Of a stretch of 17,560 nt of DNA, positions 1-7,381 are shown piece by piece; position 1 is the stretch's first letter, and each line of letters starts with the position of its first letter. The stretch covers positions 1-17,560 of the forward strand of contig CALDPJ010000080.1 of assembly GCA_937911795.1 (NCBI GenBank), given 5' to 3'. Source of the stretch: an uncultured Flavobacteriales bacterium. Lineage in GTDB: Bacteria > Bacteroidota > Bacteroidia > Flavobacteriales_D > SKUL01. The translations under genes were made by a program, and so were the position numbers. Under the pieces are notes generated by a model. That model ran no database searches. It was given only the letters and a program-made list of their open reading frames with translations, and had not been told where the DNA came from.

Positions 1-193
1 AAATATCGGGCTCAAAAATGCTGTACAGTTGTGCCACCAGGCCTTCAATTCCATTAAAAGCCGACAATACGATGATCATGGCCATAGACACCACGGCCAC
101 CACCGACAGCGAAATGCCGGAGATAACGTTGATGATGTTGTGCGATTTTTTGGAAAAAAGGTAGCGCCGGGCGATATAAAACGGAAAGTTCAC
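1..193 (-). CDS. FtsX/LolE-family ABC transporter permease, N-terminal part (partial)
   Basis: This is the first 64 codons of a gene that runs off the left edge. The start is GTG at 193, eight bases after the rbfA stop. The translation begins (M)NFPFYIARRYLFSKKSHN, an amphipathic N-terminus with several basic residues. A long hydrophobic helix follows (about residues 24-45: NVISGISLSVVAVVSMAMII), then a stretch leading into the periplasm. The FYIARRYL-[FS]-SKKSH...INVIS pattern is the usual opening of the lipoprotein-releasing (LolC/LolE-like) FtsX permeases of Bacteroidota, in which an inner-membrane permease works with an ATPase to move lipoproteins or drive other periplasmic work. I do not see the ATPase partner. 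The tight spacing suggests transcription together with gatC and rbfA. The family call is fairly secure; the transported substrate is inferred. Confidence 0.8.
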   Translation of the reverse strand, partial: MNFPFYIARRYLFSKKSHNIINVISGISLSVVAVVSMAMIIVLSAFNGIEGLVAQLYSIFEPDI

Positions 194-201
194 CCGGAAA
201 T

Positions 202-537
202 TTACTTCAATAAATCGTTGATCTGTTCAGAATATTCGAGCGAATCATCAAGATAGAACTGCATGTCGGGGACTACGCGCAGCACCTTTCCCACGGCCTG
301 ACCCAGCAACCGGCGGTAATAACCTTTGTCAATGTTTACCTGCTCTATAATTTCGTCGGGCTCGTCGGCGCCCAGCAAGCTCAGGTAAACGCGCGCGTAA
401 CTCAGGTCCGGACTCATGCGCACCACGGTAACGGTGAGCATTACGCTGGTGGGAAGGTGAATGGATTCCCGCTGAAAAATCTGCGCGAGTTCGCGCTGCA
501 TCAGGCTGGCAATTTTTTCCTGTCGGACAGATGACAT
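202..537 (-). CDS. rbfA: Ribosome-binding factor A (30S maturation)
   Basis: The protein has 111 residues, within the usual 110-130 for RbfA. It starts MSSVRQEKIASLMQREL, with the helical opening typical of the family. The middle carries V-R-M-S-P-D-L-S-Y-A-R-V-Y-L-S, matching the conserved 'V..S.DL..A.V..S' strand of the KH-like fold. The C-terminal third holds RRLLGQAVGKVLRVVPDMQF followed by DDSLEYS, the most diagnostic RbfA signature. RbfA binds the 30S subunit and helps mature the 5' end of 16S rRNA, and it is important for growth in the cold. The ATG at 537 lies 12 bases after gatC, and the permease gene starts eight bases after the rbfA stop, so all three are probably one transcript. 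Confidence 0.95.
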   Translation of the reverse strand: MSSVRQEKIASLMQRELAQIFQRESIHLPTSVMLTVTVVRMSPDLSYARVYLSLLGADEPDEIIEQVNIDKGYYRRLLGQAVGKVLRVVPDMQFYLDDSLEYSEQINDLLK

Positions 538-549
538 AGTGGCTTGTGG

Positions 550-843
550 TTATTGTCCCGAAATTACGCGGGGAACTTTAAAATAATCCGAATCTTTCCG
601 GGGAGCGTTGAGCAGTGCTTCCTCTTTGGTAATCTCCTCTTTCACCACATCTTCGCGCAATACATTTACGGTTTCGGTCATGTGAATCAACGGTTCTACT
701 CCGGTGGTATCCACCTCGTTCAGTTTGTTTATCAAATCGAGAATGCGCTCCAGGTCACCGACGATTGCTTTGCGTTCGTTATCATCAAACTCCAGCCGCG
801 ATAATTTCGCAATGTGATCTATGGTTTTATCGTCGATTTTCAT
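550..843 (-). CDS. gatC: Asp-tRNA(Asn)/Glu-tRNA(Gln) amidotransferase subunit C
   Basis: The protein has 97 residues, the normal GatC size. The N-terminus MKIDDKTIDHIAKLSRLEF matches the GatC opening, in which a short helix ends in 'ia.LarL.l.'. The middle contains DLERILDLINKLNEVDTTGV followed by EPLIHM, the conserved 'l..il.yv..L.evDt.gVePl' segment. The tail has LREDVV and the 'AP...d.yFkVPrVi' end (NAPRKDSDYFKVPRVISGQ). GatC is the small scaffold subunit of the GatCAB enzyme, which amidates Glu-tRNA(Gln) or Asp-tRNA(Asn). gatA and gatB are not in the window, so the subunit genes are scattered here. It appears to be the first gene of gatC-rbfA-permease, with a TAACTTTG -7 element about 39 bases upstream. 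Confidence 0.95.
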   Translation of the reverse strand: MKIDDKTIDHIAKLSRLEFDDNERKAIVGDLERILDLINKLNEVDTTGVEPLIHMTETVNVLREDVVKEEITKEEALLNAPRKDSDYFKVPRVISGQ

Positions 844-881
844 TTTTGTGGGACTTTAAGAAAGCCATGCGTACAGCCGGG

Positions 882-889
882 CAAAGTTA
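882..889 (-). promoter_or_regulatory. Putative Bacteroidota -7 promoter element for gatC-rbfA
   Basis: Read on the minus strand this is TAACTTTG, an exact match to the Bacteroidota -7 consensus TAnnTTTG. It would place a transcription start near 875 and give a leader of roughly 30 bases before the gatC ATG at 843. I see no clear -33 TTTG at the expected spacing, so the call rests on one element and its position. Confidence 0.5.
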
Positions 890-947
890 TTAAATCTTTT
901 CTGAGTGATTTTTGGGTCAGTTCATCACCAGAAGTCAACGTAATTTG

Positions 948-1067
948 CTAATTGGCAAAAATGGCGGCGGCTATATCTTTCGGAAACTGAGCAATTAACT
1001 TCGGTATGGCCTCAGCACCCCCGGCCGAAGCTCCGATAACGATAATGTCGCGTTCTACTGTTTTCAT
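948..1067 (-). pseudogene. Truncated CheB-like methylesterase remnant (39 codons)
   Basis: On the minus strand an ATG at 1067 opens a 39-residue frame ending in TAG at 948-950. It begins MKTVERDIIVIGASAGGAEA and continues through a helix to FPKDIAAAIFAN. This matches the first 35 or so residues of the CheB methylesterase domain: a hydrophobic strand, the G-A-S-[AT]-G-G motif that carries the nucleophilic serine, then '.l...lP.d..aaif'. A complete domain is near 190 residues and needs His and Asp further on, so this fragment cannot be an active esterase. The bases between the stop and gatC show no continuation in any frame that I can recognise. I read it as what remains after a deletion between gatC and trpS. 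The alternative, a short unrelated ORF that matches by chance, is less likely given the intact motif. Confidence 0.6.
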
Positions 1068-1112
1068 AAAGGTCATTTGCAGAAATTCCATGCCAAGGCG
1101 TGTTGATCTTCT

Positions 1113-1120
1113 TATTTTTG
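1113..1120 (+). promoter_or_regulatory. Putative -7 promoter element for trpS
   Basis: TATTTTTG matches TAnnTTTG exactly and lies 43 bases before the trpS ATG at 1164, which would give a leader of about 36 bases. A -33 element at normal spacing is not obvious. The element sits upstream of the CheB remnant's ATG (1067), in the divergent region between the two. Confidence 0.45.
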
Positions 1121-1163
1121 CACGCAATCGGCACTTTGCCGGAATTTTGCCAAAACAAAAAGC

Positions 1164-2144
1164 ATGAAACGCGTACTCACCGGAATACAAAGCACCGGAA
1201 AACCCCATCTCGGAAATGTGCTGGGTGCCATGTTGCCAGCCATCGAAATGAGCAACCGTCCCGACAACGAAGCATTTCTGTTCATCGCCGATTTGCATTC
1301 GCTTACCACGATTCGGGATCCAAAGCTTTTATTGGAAAACACCCTTAGCGTTGCAGCGGCATGGATGGCGTTGGGCTTTGATATCGAAAAAAACACGCTC
1401 TACCGCCAGAGCGACGTTACCGAAGTAACCGAGCTCACATGGTACCTGAACTGTCTGGCTCCCTACCCGATGCTGGCCAATGCACATTCGTTCAAAGACC
1501 GGCAAAACCGCCTGGCCGAAGTCAACGGAGGGTTGTTTACCTATCCCGTGCTGATGGCGGCCGATATTCTGCTGTACGACGCCCACGAGGTTCCGGTGGG
1601 TAAAGACCAGAAACAACATTTGGAAATTGCACGTGATCTTGCGGAAGCTTTCAACCGGCATTATGGCGAAAATCTATTGGTTGTACCGGACGCTGTGATC
1701 AACGAGCAGGTAAAAATTGTACCGGGAACGGATGGGCAGAAAATGAGCAAATCCTACAACAACTTCATCGGTATTTTTCAATCGGAGAAAGAAGTGAAAA
1801 AACAGGTGATGGGCATTGTTACCGATTCTACGCCGATGGAAGACCCGAAAGATCCGGATGTCTGCAACGTTTTTAAATTATACGAGCTGGTGGCTCCGGT
1901 TGATGCGGTTGCAGCCATGCGCAGCAACTATACCAACGGAGGTTACGGATACGGCCATGCCAAGAAAGAGCTGCTGGGAATGCTGCTCGATCGTTTTGCA
2001 GAACCACGCCGCGCTTTTGATGAGTATATGACGCACCCTGAGATGATCATCGACAAATTAACCTACGGCGCAGAGAAAGCAAAGCATACCGCACACGCTA
2101 CCTTATCGCGGGTGAGACAGGCAATGGGCTTCAGCGAAATTTAA
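1164..2144 (+). CDS. trpS: Tryptophan--tRNA ligase
   Basis: The protein has 326 residues, typical of bacterial TrpRS (325-340). It charges tRNA(Trp) in the cytoplasm. The class I signature motifs are visible. The HIGH-like element is in TGKPHLGN (residues 11-18) within MKRVLTGIQSTGKPHLGN. The KMSKS loop is at residues 193-197 (GQKMSKSYNN). Between them lie the family segments FLFIADLHSLTT, TWYLNCLAPYPML and TYPVLMAADILLYDAHEVPV followed by GKDQKQHLE, which form the tryptophan and adenylate pocket. The ATG at 1164 is chosen because it directly precedes the conserved R-V-L-T-G-I-Q start. The gene stands alone on the plus strand and converges on the HNH-type gene, with a shared hairpin beginning at its stop codon. 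Confidence 0.97.
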   Translation: MKRVLTGIQSTGKPHLGNVLGAMLPAIEMSNRPDNEAFLFIADLHSLTTIRDPKLLLENTLSVAAAWMALGFDIEKNTLYRQSDVTEVTELTWYLNCLAPYPMLANAHSFKDRQNRLAEVNGGLFTYPVLMAADILLYDAHEVPVGKDQKQHLEIARDLAEAFNRHYGENLLVVPDAVINEQVKIVPGTDGQKMSKSYNNFIGIFQSEKEVKKQVMGIVTDSTPMEDPKDPDVCNVFKLYELVAPVDAVAAMRSNYTNGGYGYGHAKKELLGMLLDRFAEPRRAFDEYMTHPEMIIDKLTYGAEKAKHTAHATLSRVRQAMGFSEI

Positions 2145-2147
2145 AAA

Positions 2148-2179
2148 AGGAGCTGTTTCGAACAACGAAACAGCGTCCT
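2148..2179 (-). terminator. Rho-independent terminator between trpS and the HNH-type gene
   Basis: The arms are AGGA+GCTGTTTCG (2148-2160) and CGAAACAGC...TCCT (2166-2179), with a five-base AACAA loop and one bulged base at 2175, giving 13 base pairs. On the minus strand the stem is followed directly by a run of six T (2148 down to 2143), so it is a canonical terminator for the HNH-type gene that ends at 2205. Part of that T-run overlaps the trpS stop codon on the other strand. The same stem may also slow plus-strand transcription out of trpS, but there is no T-run on that side. Confidence 0.85.
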
Positions 2180-2204
2180 CTTCGAGTTGAAAACGAATTA
2201 GTCT

Positions 2205-2762
2205 TTAATCTACGGAAACGTGGCTCCAGTTCTCGCCGCTTCTGATGCGGTTGAGCTGGGTATGTGTAATTCCGAACATTTTAGCGATCATACTCAGCTT
2301 GATGTTCTCATCCTGCAAGAGTTTTTTGATGCGTTTTACTTTGTTCTCGTCGAGCTTGTAGCCACGCGTTCTTCTTTTGCGCGGTTTCGGAGATTCTTTC
2401 CGGTGCTCGAATAATTTTCTGCGGTTGACCAGTTCGAGGTTGTCGATGTGGTTGTTGGTTCGGTCATAGTCTTTGTGAATGACAAAAATGTGATACTCAT
2501 CTTTGGCCTTCAAAAACACCTGGGCCACCAGTCGGTGAATGTAACGGTTGCGTTGACGTCCGTCAGGGTATTTGATAACGGCATACGGGTAACCGGCAAT
2601 AGACCCCTGGTCCATTACGCGCACCACGCTGTCTTTTTCTAACCTTCTGACACGACCGCAACTGGAAACTTCGTAAATAGGGATAATCTCCTCCCCTTCG
2701 ACGTGCCGCAGTGGTTTCCACACTTCTCCGGGCAAATCATCAGTTGTACCTTTCTTTTTCAT
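2205..2762 (-). CDS. NUMOD4/HNH-type DNA-binding protein with C-terminal helix-turn-helix
   Basis: The protein has 185 residues and starts MKKKGTTDDL. A NUMOD4-like segment covers about residues 13-45 (EVWKPL...YEVSSCGRVRR). An HNH_3-like core follows at about 74-112: IHRLVAQVF, then VIHKDYDRTNNHIDNLELV, with His96, Asn103/Asn104 and Asn108 in HNH positions. A basic linker (KPRKRRTRG) leads to a C-terminal helix-turn-helix at about 136-180 (KVKRIKKLLQ, then SMIAKMFGITHTQLNRIRSG). NUMOD4/HNH modules occur in homing endonucleases and phage proteins, but free-standing copies are also common in Bacteroidota chromosomes. There is no intron, intein or phage context here. It may cut DNA or only bind it; the sequence does not decide. 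An inverted repeat just upstream could be its operator. Confidence 0.8.
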   Translation of the reverse strand: MKKKGTTDDLPGEVWKPLRHVEGEEIIPIYEVSSCGRVRRLEKDSVVRVMDQGSIAGYPYAVIKYPDGRQRNRYIHRLVAQVFLKAKDEYHIFVIHKDYDRTNNHIDNLELVNRRKLFEHRKESPKPRKRRTRGYKLDENKVKRIKKLLQDENIKLSMIAKMFGITHTQLNRIRSGENWSHVSVD

Positions 2763-2780
2763 GGTTTTGGTTAATTAAAC

Positions 2781-2812
2781 TTTATACTATTTGAGGGCGT
2801 CTAATGTATAAA
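2781..2812. repeat. Inverted repeat TTTATAC-N18-GTATAAA
   Basis: Perfect seven-base arms at 2781-2787 and 2806-2812 lie in the 52-base gap between the HNH-type gene start (2762) and the amidohydrolase stop (2815). The arms are AT-rich and their centres are about 25 bases apart. It could be an operator for the HNH/HTH protein or a weak hairpin after the amidohydrolase gene. Chance is possible in AT-rich DNA. Confidence 0.35.
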
Positions 2813-2814
2813 AT

Positions 2815-4116
2815 TTATTCTGAATATTTACCACGATACAACCTATATAATTGCTCCTGATGATTTTCCAGCCTTACTTCTCGGCCATCAATAAAAACTG
2901 TACTCACATCGTTACTCCGCATGTCCAGCGCATCACCTTCCGAAATAAATAAAGTAGCTGATTTACCGACCGCCAGTGAACCATACCGGTCATCTATTCC
3001 CAACACTTCTGCAACATCGAGCGTTAAAGTCTGAACTGCCTTTTCGTAAGGTAAACCATGTGCCACTGCTGTACCGGCGTTAAAAGGAATATTCCGGAGT
3101 TGAATTCGGTCAAAGGCACCATCGTTCTGCAAACAAAAAGGAACGCCTGTTTCGTGCAACTGTGCAGCGGCTTTGTATGGCTGCTCTATATCATCACCCG
3201 GTAATTCCGGCAGCGCATGAATCCGCGATAACATAACGGGTATTTCATTATCAATAAAAACTTCCGGAATCATCCACGCTTCGGATCCGCCAACAATTAC
3301 AATTCGGGGAACACCCTGCGCTTTGGCAAACTGTACCGCCGAAGCAATATCCCGTACCCGATCGGTGTGGATATACAGCGTTTGGTTACCGTTCAACACA
3401 CCGCACATAGCCTGCAACCGGAGATTCGTTGTCTCTTTATCAATCTGTTTGCAATAGGCCCGGGCATCTTTAAAAAATGTTTCCAGATCGGCAATGGTTT
3501 CATACGCCGGCTTCGAGGTTTCCAGCTTTCCGAAAGATGCATACCATCCTGTTTTGGTCGTGGTTTCGGGCCAGTTCAGGTGAACACCATCGTCCTTGCG
3601 TACCATGGCATCCTCCCAGTTCCAGGCATCGAGCTGCACCACCGAAGATGTTCCGGACAACACTCCGCCGCGGGGTGTAATCTGCGCCAGCAAAACACCA
3701 TTGGCCACGGTTGTGGGAATAATCAACGATTCGGCATTGTAGGCGATTATACTTCGGACATTGGGATTGTATTTGCCCACTTCGCGGTAATCGTTGGTGG
3801 CTCTTACGGCCGAAATTTCCCCGAGGCCGAGTGTGGTATTGGCTGCAATAAAACCTGGATACACGTGTTTGCCCTCAGCGTTAATAATACGGTCATAATC
3901 ACTTGCATTAACCCGCGAAACGGTTCCGGCAAAATCTATTTTTCCGTCGGCAAATCCAATGGCCGACTTTTCGATGACTGCTCCCGTACCCAGATGTGCA
4001 GTGGCTCCGAGGATCAGAATCCGCCCGGTTTGTTCACGACCAGGCTGAGCCGACAACCCGGTGCCTGTCGACAACATTACCAGCAACAGAATTTTAAATT
4101 TCTTCGTCCACATCAT
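2815..4116 (-). CDS. Exported amidohydrolase-family protein without the HxH metal motif
   Basis: The protein has 433 residues from the ATG at 4116. ATGs at 4137 and 4113 are also possible; 4116 or 4113 puts the signal peptide (MMWTKKFKILLLVMLSTGTG, then LSAQ) at the very N-terminus. The body has the amidohydrolase plan: an N-terminal beta-sandwich strand ILILGATAHLG...GFADGKI, the junction GKHVYPGFIAANTTLG (residues 82-97), and a C-terminal sandwich ending in 'LDVAEVLGIDDRYGSLAVGK'. At the junction, where a catalytic member has PGFID.H.H, this one has AANTT, so the first two metal ligands are missing. The conserved segment GVLLAQITPRGGVLSGTSS is present. It overlaps the upstream amidohydrolase gene by 23 bases, so the two are probably translated together and may act as partners in the periplasm. 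The substrate is unknown. Confidence 0.85.
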   Translation of the reverse strand: MMWTKKFKILLLVMLSTGTGLSAQPGREQTGRILILGATAHLGTGAVIEKSAIGFADGKIDFAGTVSRVNASDYDRIINAEGKHVYPGFIAANTTLGLGEISAVRATNDYREVGKYNPNVRSIIAYNAESLIIPTTVANGVLLAQITPRGGVLSGTSSVVQLDAWNWEDAMVRKDDGVHLNWPETTTKTGWYASFGKLETSKPAYETIADLETFFKDARAYCKQIDKETTNLRLQAMCGVLNGNQTLYIHTDRVRDIASAVQFAKAQGVPRIVIVGGSEAWMIPEVFIDNEIPVMLSRIHALPELPGDDIEQPYKAAAQLHETGVPFCLQNDGAFDRIQLRNIPFNAGTAVAHGLPYEKAVQTLTLDVAEVLGIDDRYGSLAVGKSATLFISEGDALDMRSNDVSTVFIDGREVRLENHQEQLYRLYRGKYSE

Positions 4117-7100
4117 CGCAGTGATAGTGTTTGTCATTGGGGTTTTCTCCGGCCTTATCTCCTTTTGACTTATCCGGATCGGCCATCATTTTTGAGATAA
4201 TCCGGGCGCGTTCCCGCTCGTCGCGCTGCTTCATAGCTTCCGACCGTTCCCGATCATAAAAGCGCTTTCCATCGATAAAGGTTTTTTCGACTTTGCTGTA
4301 CACCGAAAGCGGATGATCGCTCCAGATTACCAAATCGGCGTCTTTACCGGCTTCGATGCTTCCGACCCGATCGTCGATGTGCATCAACTTCGCCGGATTG
4401 ATGGTTATCATTTTCAGCGCTTCCGTCTCCGGAACTCCGCCGTATTTCACCGCTTTGGCAGCCTCGTGATTCAGCCTTCTGGCCATCTCGGCATCATCGC
4501 TGTTCATTGCCACCAACACGCCTTGTTCGTGCATCAGCGCAGCATTGTAGGGGATTGCATCCTTCACCTCAAATTTATAGCCCCACCAATCAGAGAATGT
4601 TGAAGCTCCCGCGCCGTGCTCACGCATTTTATCTGCCAGCTTATACCCTTCGAGAATGTGCGTGAAGGTATTGACCCGAAAGTTCATTGAGTCGGCTACG
4701 TGCATCAACATGTTTACCTCACTTTGCACGTAGGAATGACAGGTGATGAACCGCTGGTCTGCAAGAATCTCGGCAAGCGCATCGAGTTCCAGATCCCGCC
4801 GGTAACGAATGGATTTCGCCGGATCGGCTTTTTTGGCGAATAATTTTCTGCGCGCTTTTGATGATTGTTCCTCTTCCACCTTGCGAAGCAAATCGTACTC
4901 TTTGGCGCGATAAAAGTGATCGTAGTAAACCTGATCCACTCCCATCCTCGACTGCGGATACCGGATCTTTTCACGATCACCCCAATTGCTCTGTTTCACA
5001 TTTTCTCCGAGCGCAAATTTTATAAATGCCGGGGCACCCTCGAAAGCGAATTCATGCGCCGGAGCACCCCACCGAAGTTTTATAATGGAAGACTGCCCTC
5101 CGATGGGATTGGCCGAGCCCGTGAGTTGCTGAATGGTGGTGACTCCTCCTGCGAGCTGCCGGTAAAAATTCAGATCATCCGGATTGATGGCATCGCTGAT
5201 CCGAACCTCTGCCGAGCTGGCTTTTGTTCCCTCATTAACACCGCGAGAAATCCCAATGTGCGAGTGCTCATCGATAATTCCGGGGGTGATGTGCTTCCCG
5301 CGCAGGTTGACAACAACCACTTCTTCGTGATGTTTGGGCAACAGTTCTGACGGGTTCAGATTTTTTCCGACGGCCACAATTTTACCGTTGTGCATCAGCA
5401 CCTCGCCGCGCTCAATGATTCCGATGTCGCTGCTGGTCCAGACGGTGGCGCCTGAAAATAGCACGCTTTCGGCTTTCGGTAAAGAATCCAGTCCGTATGC
5501 GCGGTTCGGAAAACGAACAATTCCGGAATCCGGAACGAGGACCGAATCTCTGCGAACTCTTTGGACCGTTGCTTTTTGTTTTTGCCGGATGGCCGTCCAA
5601 GGTGACCACGATCCATCGGGCAATCGCGCATTTCCTTCCCAGATTCTGCTATCCTTGTGAATATTACCTGAAAAACGAATGACTTCAGTATAATGCCCGT
5701 CCTCCGGATTAAAGGAGAGGGTTATCAACTGATCCTTCACCTTCACTTCCACCGGTTTTCGGGTGGTGTCGGTTCCGGCGATGGTAATCAATTCTGCTTT
5801 CGGATCCTCACGGGTTTTACCCTTAACCTCAACTGAAAAGAAATGATTATTGAGATTCAGATTGTATAATCCGCGGATATCGGTAGCGGTTCTGTCGGTG
5901 TGCCGATGCGGTTTTCCCAGCACCCAGGTCTCCAGAATTTCGGCTTCTGGTGAAAACAAATCATCTGAGACGATGATGAAGCTGGCAAATTTTCCTTCGG
6001 CAATACTGCCCAGCCGGTCGTCTGCACCGACAAGCCTGGCCGGAACAATGGTCAACGCATCAATGGCTGCACTGGTATCGAGTCCGTACTTTACCGCCTT
6101 ACGCAGATTTTTGAGGAAATCTTCAGGCTTTTCAAGACCATCGGTGGTCAGGCAAAATTCAATTCCGGCGTTGTGTAGCCGGGATGGATTGGACGGTGCC
6201 GATTCCCAGTGCTTGAGTTCCTGCAGCGACACCAGCCGCGAATCGTATGGATCTGAAACATCGTACGCCTTCGGAAAATTAAGCGGTACAATCAATGGAT
6301 ATCCGCTGCGCACCACCTCATCGATTCTCTGGTATTCGTCACCAATGGTTTTAACAATAAAGTGCTTATCAAACTCACTCCCGATGGTATGCACCCGGGG
6401 CAGATCATTTTTTTCGGTGATGGCAAATATCTGGGGCAACGCATTGTTTTCCTGCCATGCCTCCAGTCCAAAATTCCTTTCCTTTTCAATTCCAGAACCG
6501 GCGTACCACTGCACATCGTATTCGGTTTGACGAAGCAATGCAACGGCTCCCATCAATGAGGAAGGGTATTTCTGTTGACTCGAACCTTTTTTGAAAGAGT
6601 AAAAAGTTGCCGCTTTCGACCGAAGCAACAATTCATTGGCAGAGCCGGCGCCGGGCGCAACCAAAGCACCGGTTCCGCGGGCCAGTCCATCAGGACGGTG
6701 AATGAGTATCGCTCCAAAACCCGATTTCAACAACTGTTCTGCTCCTTTTTCATCCGGCACAAAATCTTCTACTGCGGCATAGTGCGGGTGCAAGGCGTCA
6801 TTCCAAATGGCGGCCACATTGCGGCTCCGCTCATACTGGGGATTGTTCAGTTTTTCCTTTTTAGCCGCCTCCGGCAAAGCATAACTTGAATAAAGATCTA
6901 CAAACGCCGGGTAAATGTGTTGCCCTTTTAAATCGATGATTTCAATTCCCGGTTGAGTTTCCAGATCGGTACCAAAAGCTACAATTCGTCCATTGGCAAT
7001 TTTGAGAGAAGCACCCTCGAGAATCGTGTTCCCGTCAATGTGGAGGTGCGCGTTGATAAACTGTCGGGTGATGTTCCGTTCATCATGCGGACCATTGACC

Positions 7101-7168
7101 GGAAAAGTGGGTTGAGATTGCGCTGCTGTGGCAAGAAACAAGAGAAATCCCGCGATTGTTAGCCTCAT
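4094..7168 (-). CDS. Exported double amidohydrolase protein (degenerate + intact module)
   Basis: The protein has 1024 residues with a signal peptide (MRLTIAGFLLFLATAAQSQ). The first half (about 30-440) has amidohydrolase sequence features but reads YPAFVDLYSSY at residues 86-96 where HxH is expected. A beta-rich linker (about 440-560) follows, including ARLPDGSWSPW. The second half (about 565-990) is a complete module: SVLFSGATVWTSS, then PGIIDEHSHIG with His635 and His637, His811 (CHSYVQ), His837 (THILEGYK) and Asp891 (NSDDAEMARR), the normal binuclear-metal ligand set. It ends with NPAKLMHIDDRVGSIEAGKD and a charged tail rich in Lys, Glu and Asp that includes YHCDD. The protein probably hydrolyses an amide or peptide-like bond in the periplasm; the substrate cannot be told. 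Long amidohydrolases paired with a shorter one missing HxH are, from memory, widespread in Bacteroidota. Confidence 0.88.
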   Translation of the reverse strand: MRLTIAGFLLFLATAAQSQPTFPVNGPHDERNITRQFINAHLHIDGNTILEGASLKIANGRIVAFGTDLETQPGIEIIDLKGQHIYPAFVDLYSSYALPEAAKKEKLNNPQYERSRNVAAIWNDALHPHYAAVEDFVPDEKGAEQLLKSGFGAILIHRPDGLARGTGALVAPGAGSANELLLRSKAATFYSFKKGSSQQKYPSSLMGAVALLRQTEYDVQWYAGSGIEKERNFGLEAWQENNALPQIFAITEKNDLPRVHTIGSEFDKHFIVKTIGDEYQRIDEVVRSGYPLIVPLNFPKAYDVSDPYDSRLVSLQELKHWESAPSNPSRLHNAGIEFCLTTDGLEKPEDFLKNLRKAVKYGLDTSAAIDALTIVPARLVGADDRLGSIAEGKFASFIIVSDDLFSPEAEILETWVLGKPHRHTDRTATDIRGLYNLNLNNHFFSVEVKGKTREDPKAELITIAGTDTTRKPVEVKVKDQLITLSFNPEDGHYTEVIRFSGNIHKDSRIWEGNARLPDGSWSPWTAIRQKQKATVQRVRRDSVLVPDSGIVRFPNRAYGLDSLPKAESVLFSGATVWTSSDIGIIERGEVLMHNGKIVAVGKNLNPSELLPKHHEEVVVVNLRGKHITPGIIDEHSHIGISRGVNEGTKASSAEVRISDAINPDDLNFYRQLAGGVTTIQQLTGSANPIGGQSSIIKLRWGAPAHEFAFEGAPAFIKFALGENVKQSNWGDREKIRYPQSRMGVDQVYYDHFYRAKEYDLLRKVEEEQSSKARRKLFAKKADPAKSIRYRRDLELDALAEILADQRFITCHSYVQSEVNMLMHVADSMNFRVNTFTHILEGYKLADKMREHGAGASTFSDWWGYKFEVKDAIPYNAALMHEQGVLVAMNSDDAEMARRLNHEAAKAVKYGGVPETEALKMITINPAKLMHIDDRVGSIEAGKDADLVIWSDHPLSVYSKVEKTFIDGKRFYDRERSEAMKQRDERERARIISKMMADPDKSKGDKAGENPNDKHYHCDDVDEEI

Positions 7169-7187
7169 ATGCTGCTCTGACTTTCGT

Positions 7188-7222
7188 CAAAAATAAAAGT
7201 TTAAGTCAGATGCATAACAAAA
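7188..7222 (-). promoter_or_regulatory. Putative promoter of the amidohydrolase pair
   Basis: On the minus strand TATTTTTG (7195-7188) matches the -7 consensus TAnnTTTG, and TTTTG (7222-7218) lies 22 bases upstream as a possible -33 element. The ATG at 7168 follows the -7 box by 19 bases, so the leader would be very short. Confidence 0.55.
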
Positions 7223-7303
7223 CAAAAAAACCAGCCGGATGGAAACGAGTTAAGAACCAAACCGGTACCAACGAACTTTCGGTACGGTAAAACATCCGAC
7301 TGG
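7219..7303 (-). terminator. Terminator with nested hairpin downstream of the DUF2141 gene
   Basis: The outer arms 7293-7303 and 7231-7241 pair at 10 of 11 positions (CCAGCCGGATG against CATCCGACTGG, one C-A mismatch). On the minus strand the stem is followed by T7-G-T4 (7230 down to 7219). Inside the outer loop, 7261-7269 (ACCGGTACC) and 7281-7288 (GGTACGGT) form a second eight-pair stem with one bulged G. The position, about 80 bases after the DUF2141 stop and before the amidohydrolase promoter, fits a transcription terminator. The -33 element of the next gene overlaps the end of the T-run. Confidence 0.75.
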
Positions 7304-7381
7304 CTTTAGGGGTATGCAGTGCGGCGTCAAATCTACAGCAATGCATTCCGATCGGACAGGAATGGTGGAACTTGTTTTAAA

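Noticed and set aside
29..256. 75-residue His-rich frame on the plus strand
   Set aside because: It is antisense to the FtsX-type permease start and the rbfA 3' end.
1068..1298. Upstream extension of the CheB-remnant frame into trpS on the minus strand
   Set aside because: The extension lies antisense to the conserved start of TrpRS and shows no family pattern; only the last 39 residues resemble CheB, and they begin with their own ATG at 1067.
2205..2762. Reading the HNH-type gene as part of a homing intron or phage
   Set aside because: trpS beside it is intact and there are no intron boundaries, integrase, phage genes or direct repeats.
3367..4200. 277-residue open frame on the plus strand
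   Set aside because: It is antisense to both amidohydrolase genes, has a shadow-like composition rich in Cys, His and Arg, and no recognisable domain.
5850..6530. 226-residue Ser-rich open frame on the plus strand
   Set aside because: It is the antisense shadow of the long amidohydrolase gene, and its composition reflects the opposite strand's codons.
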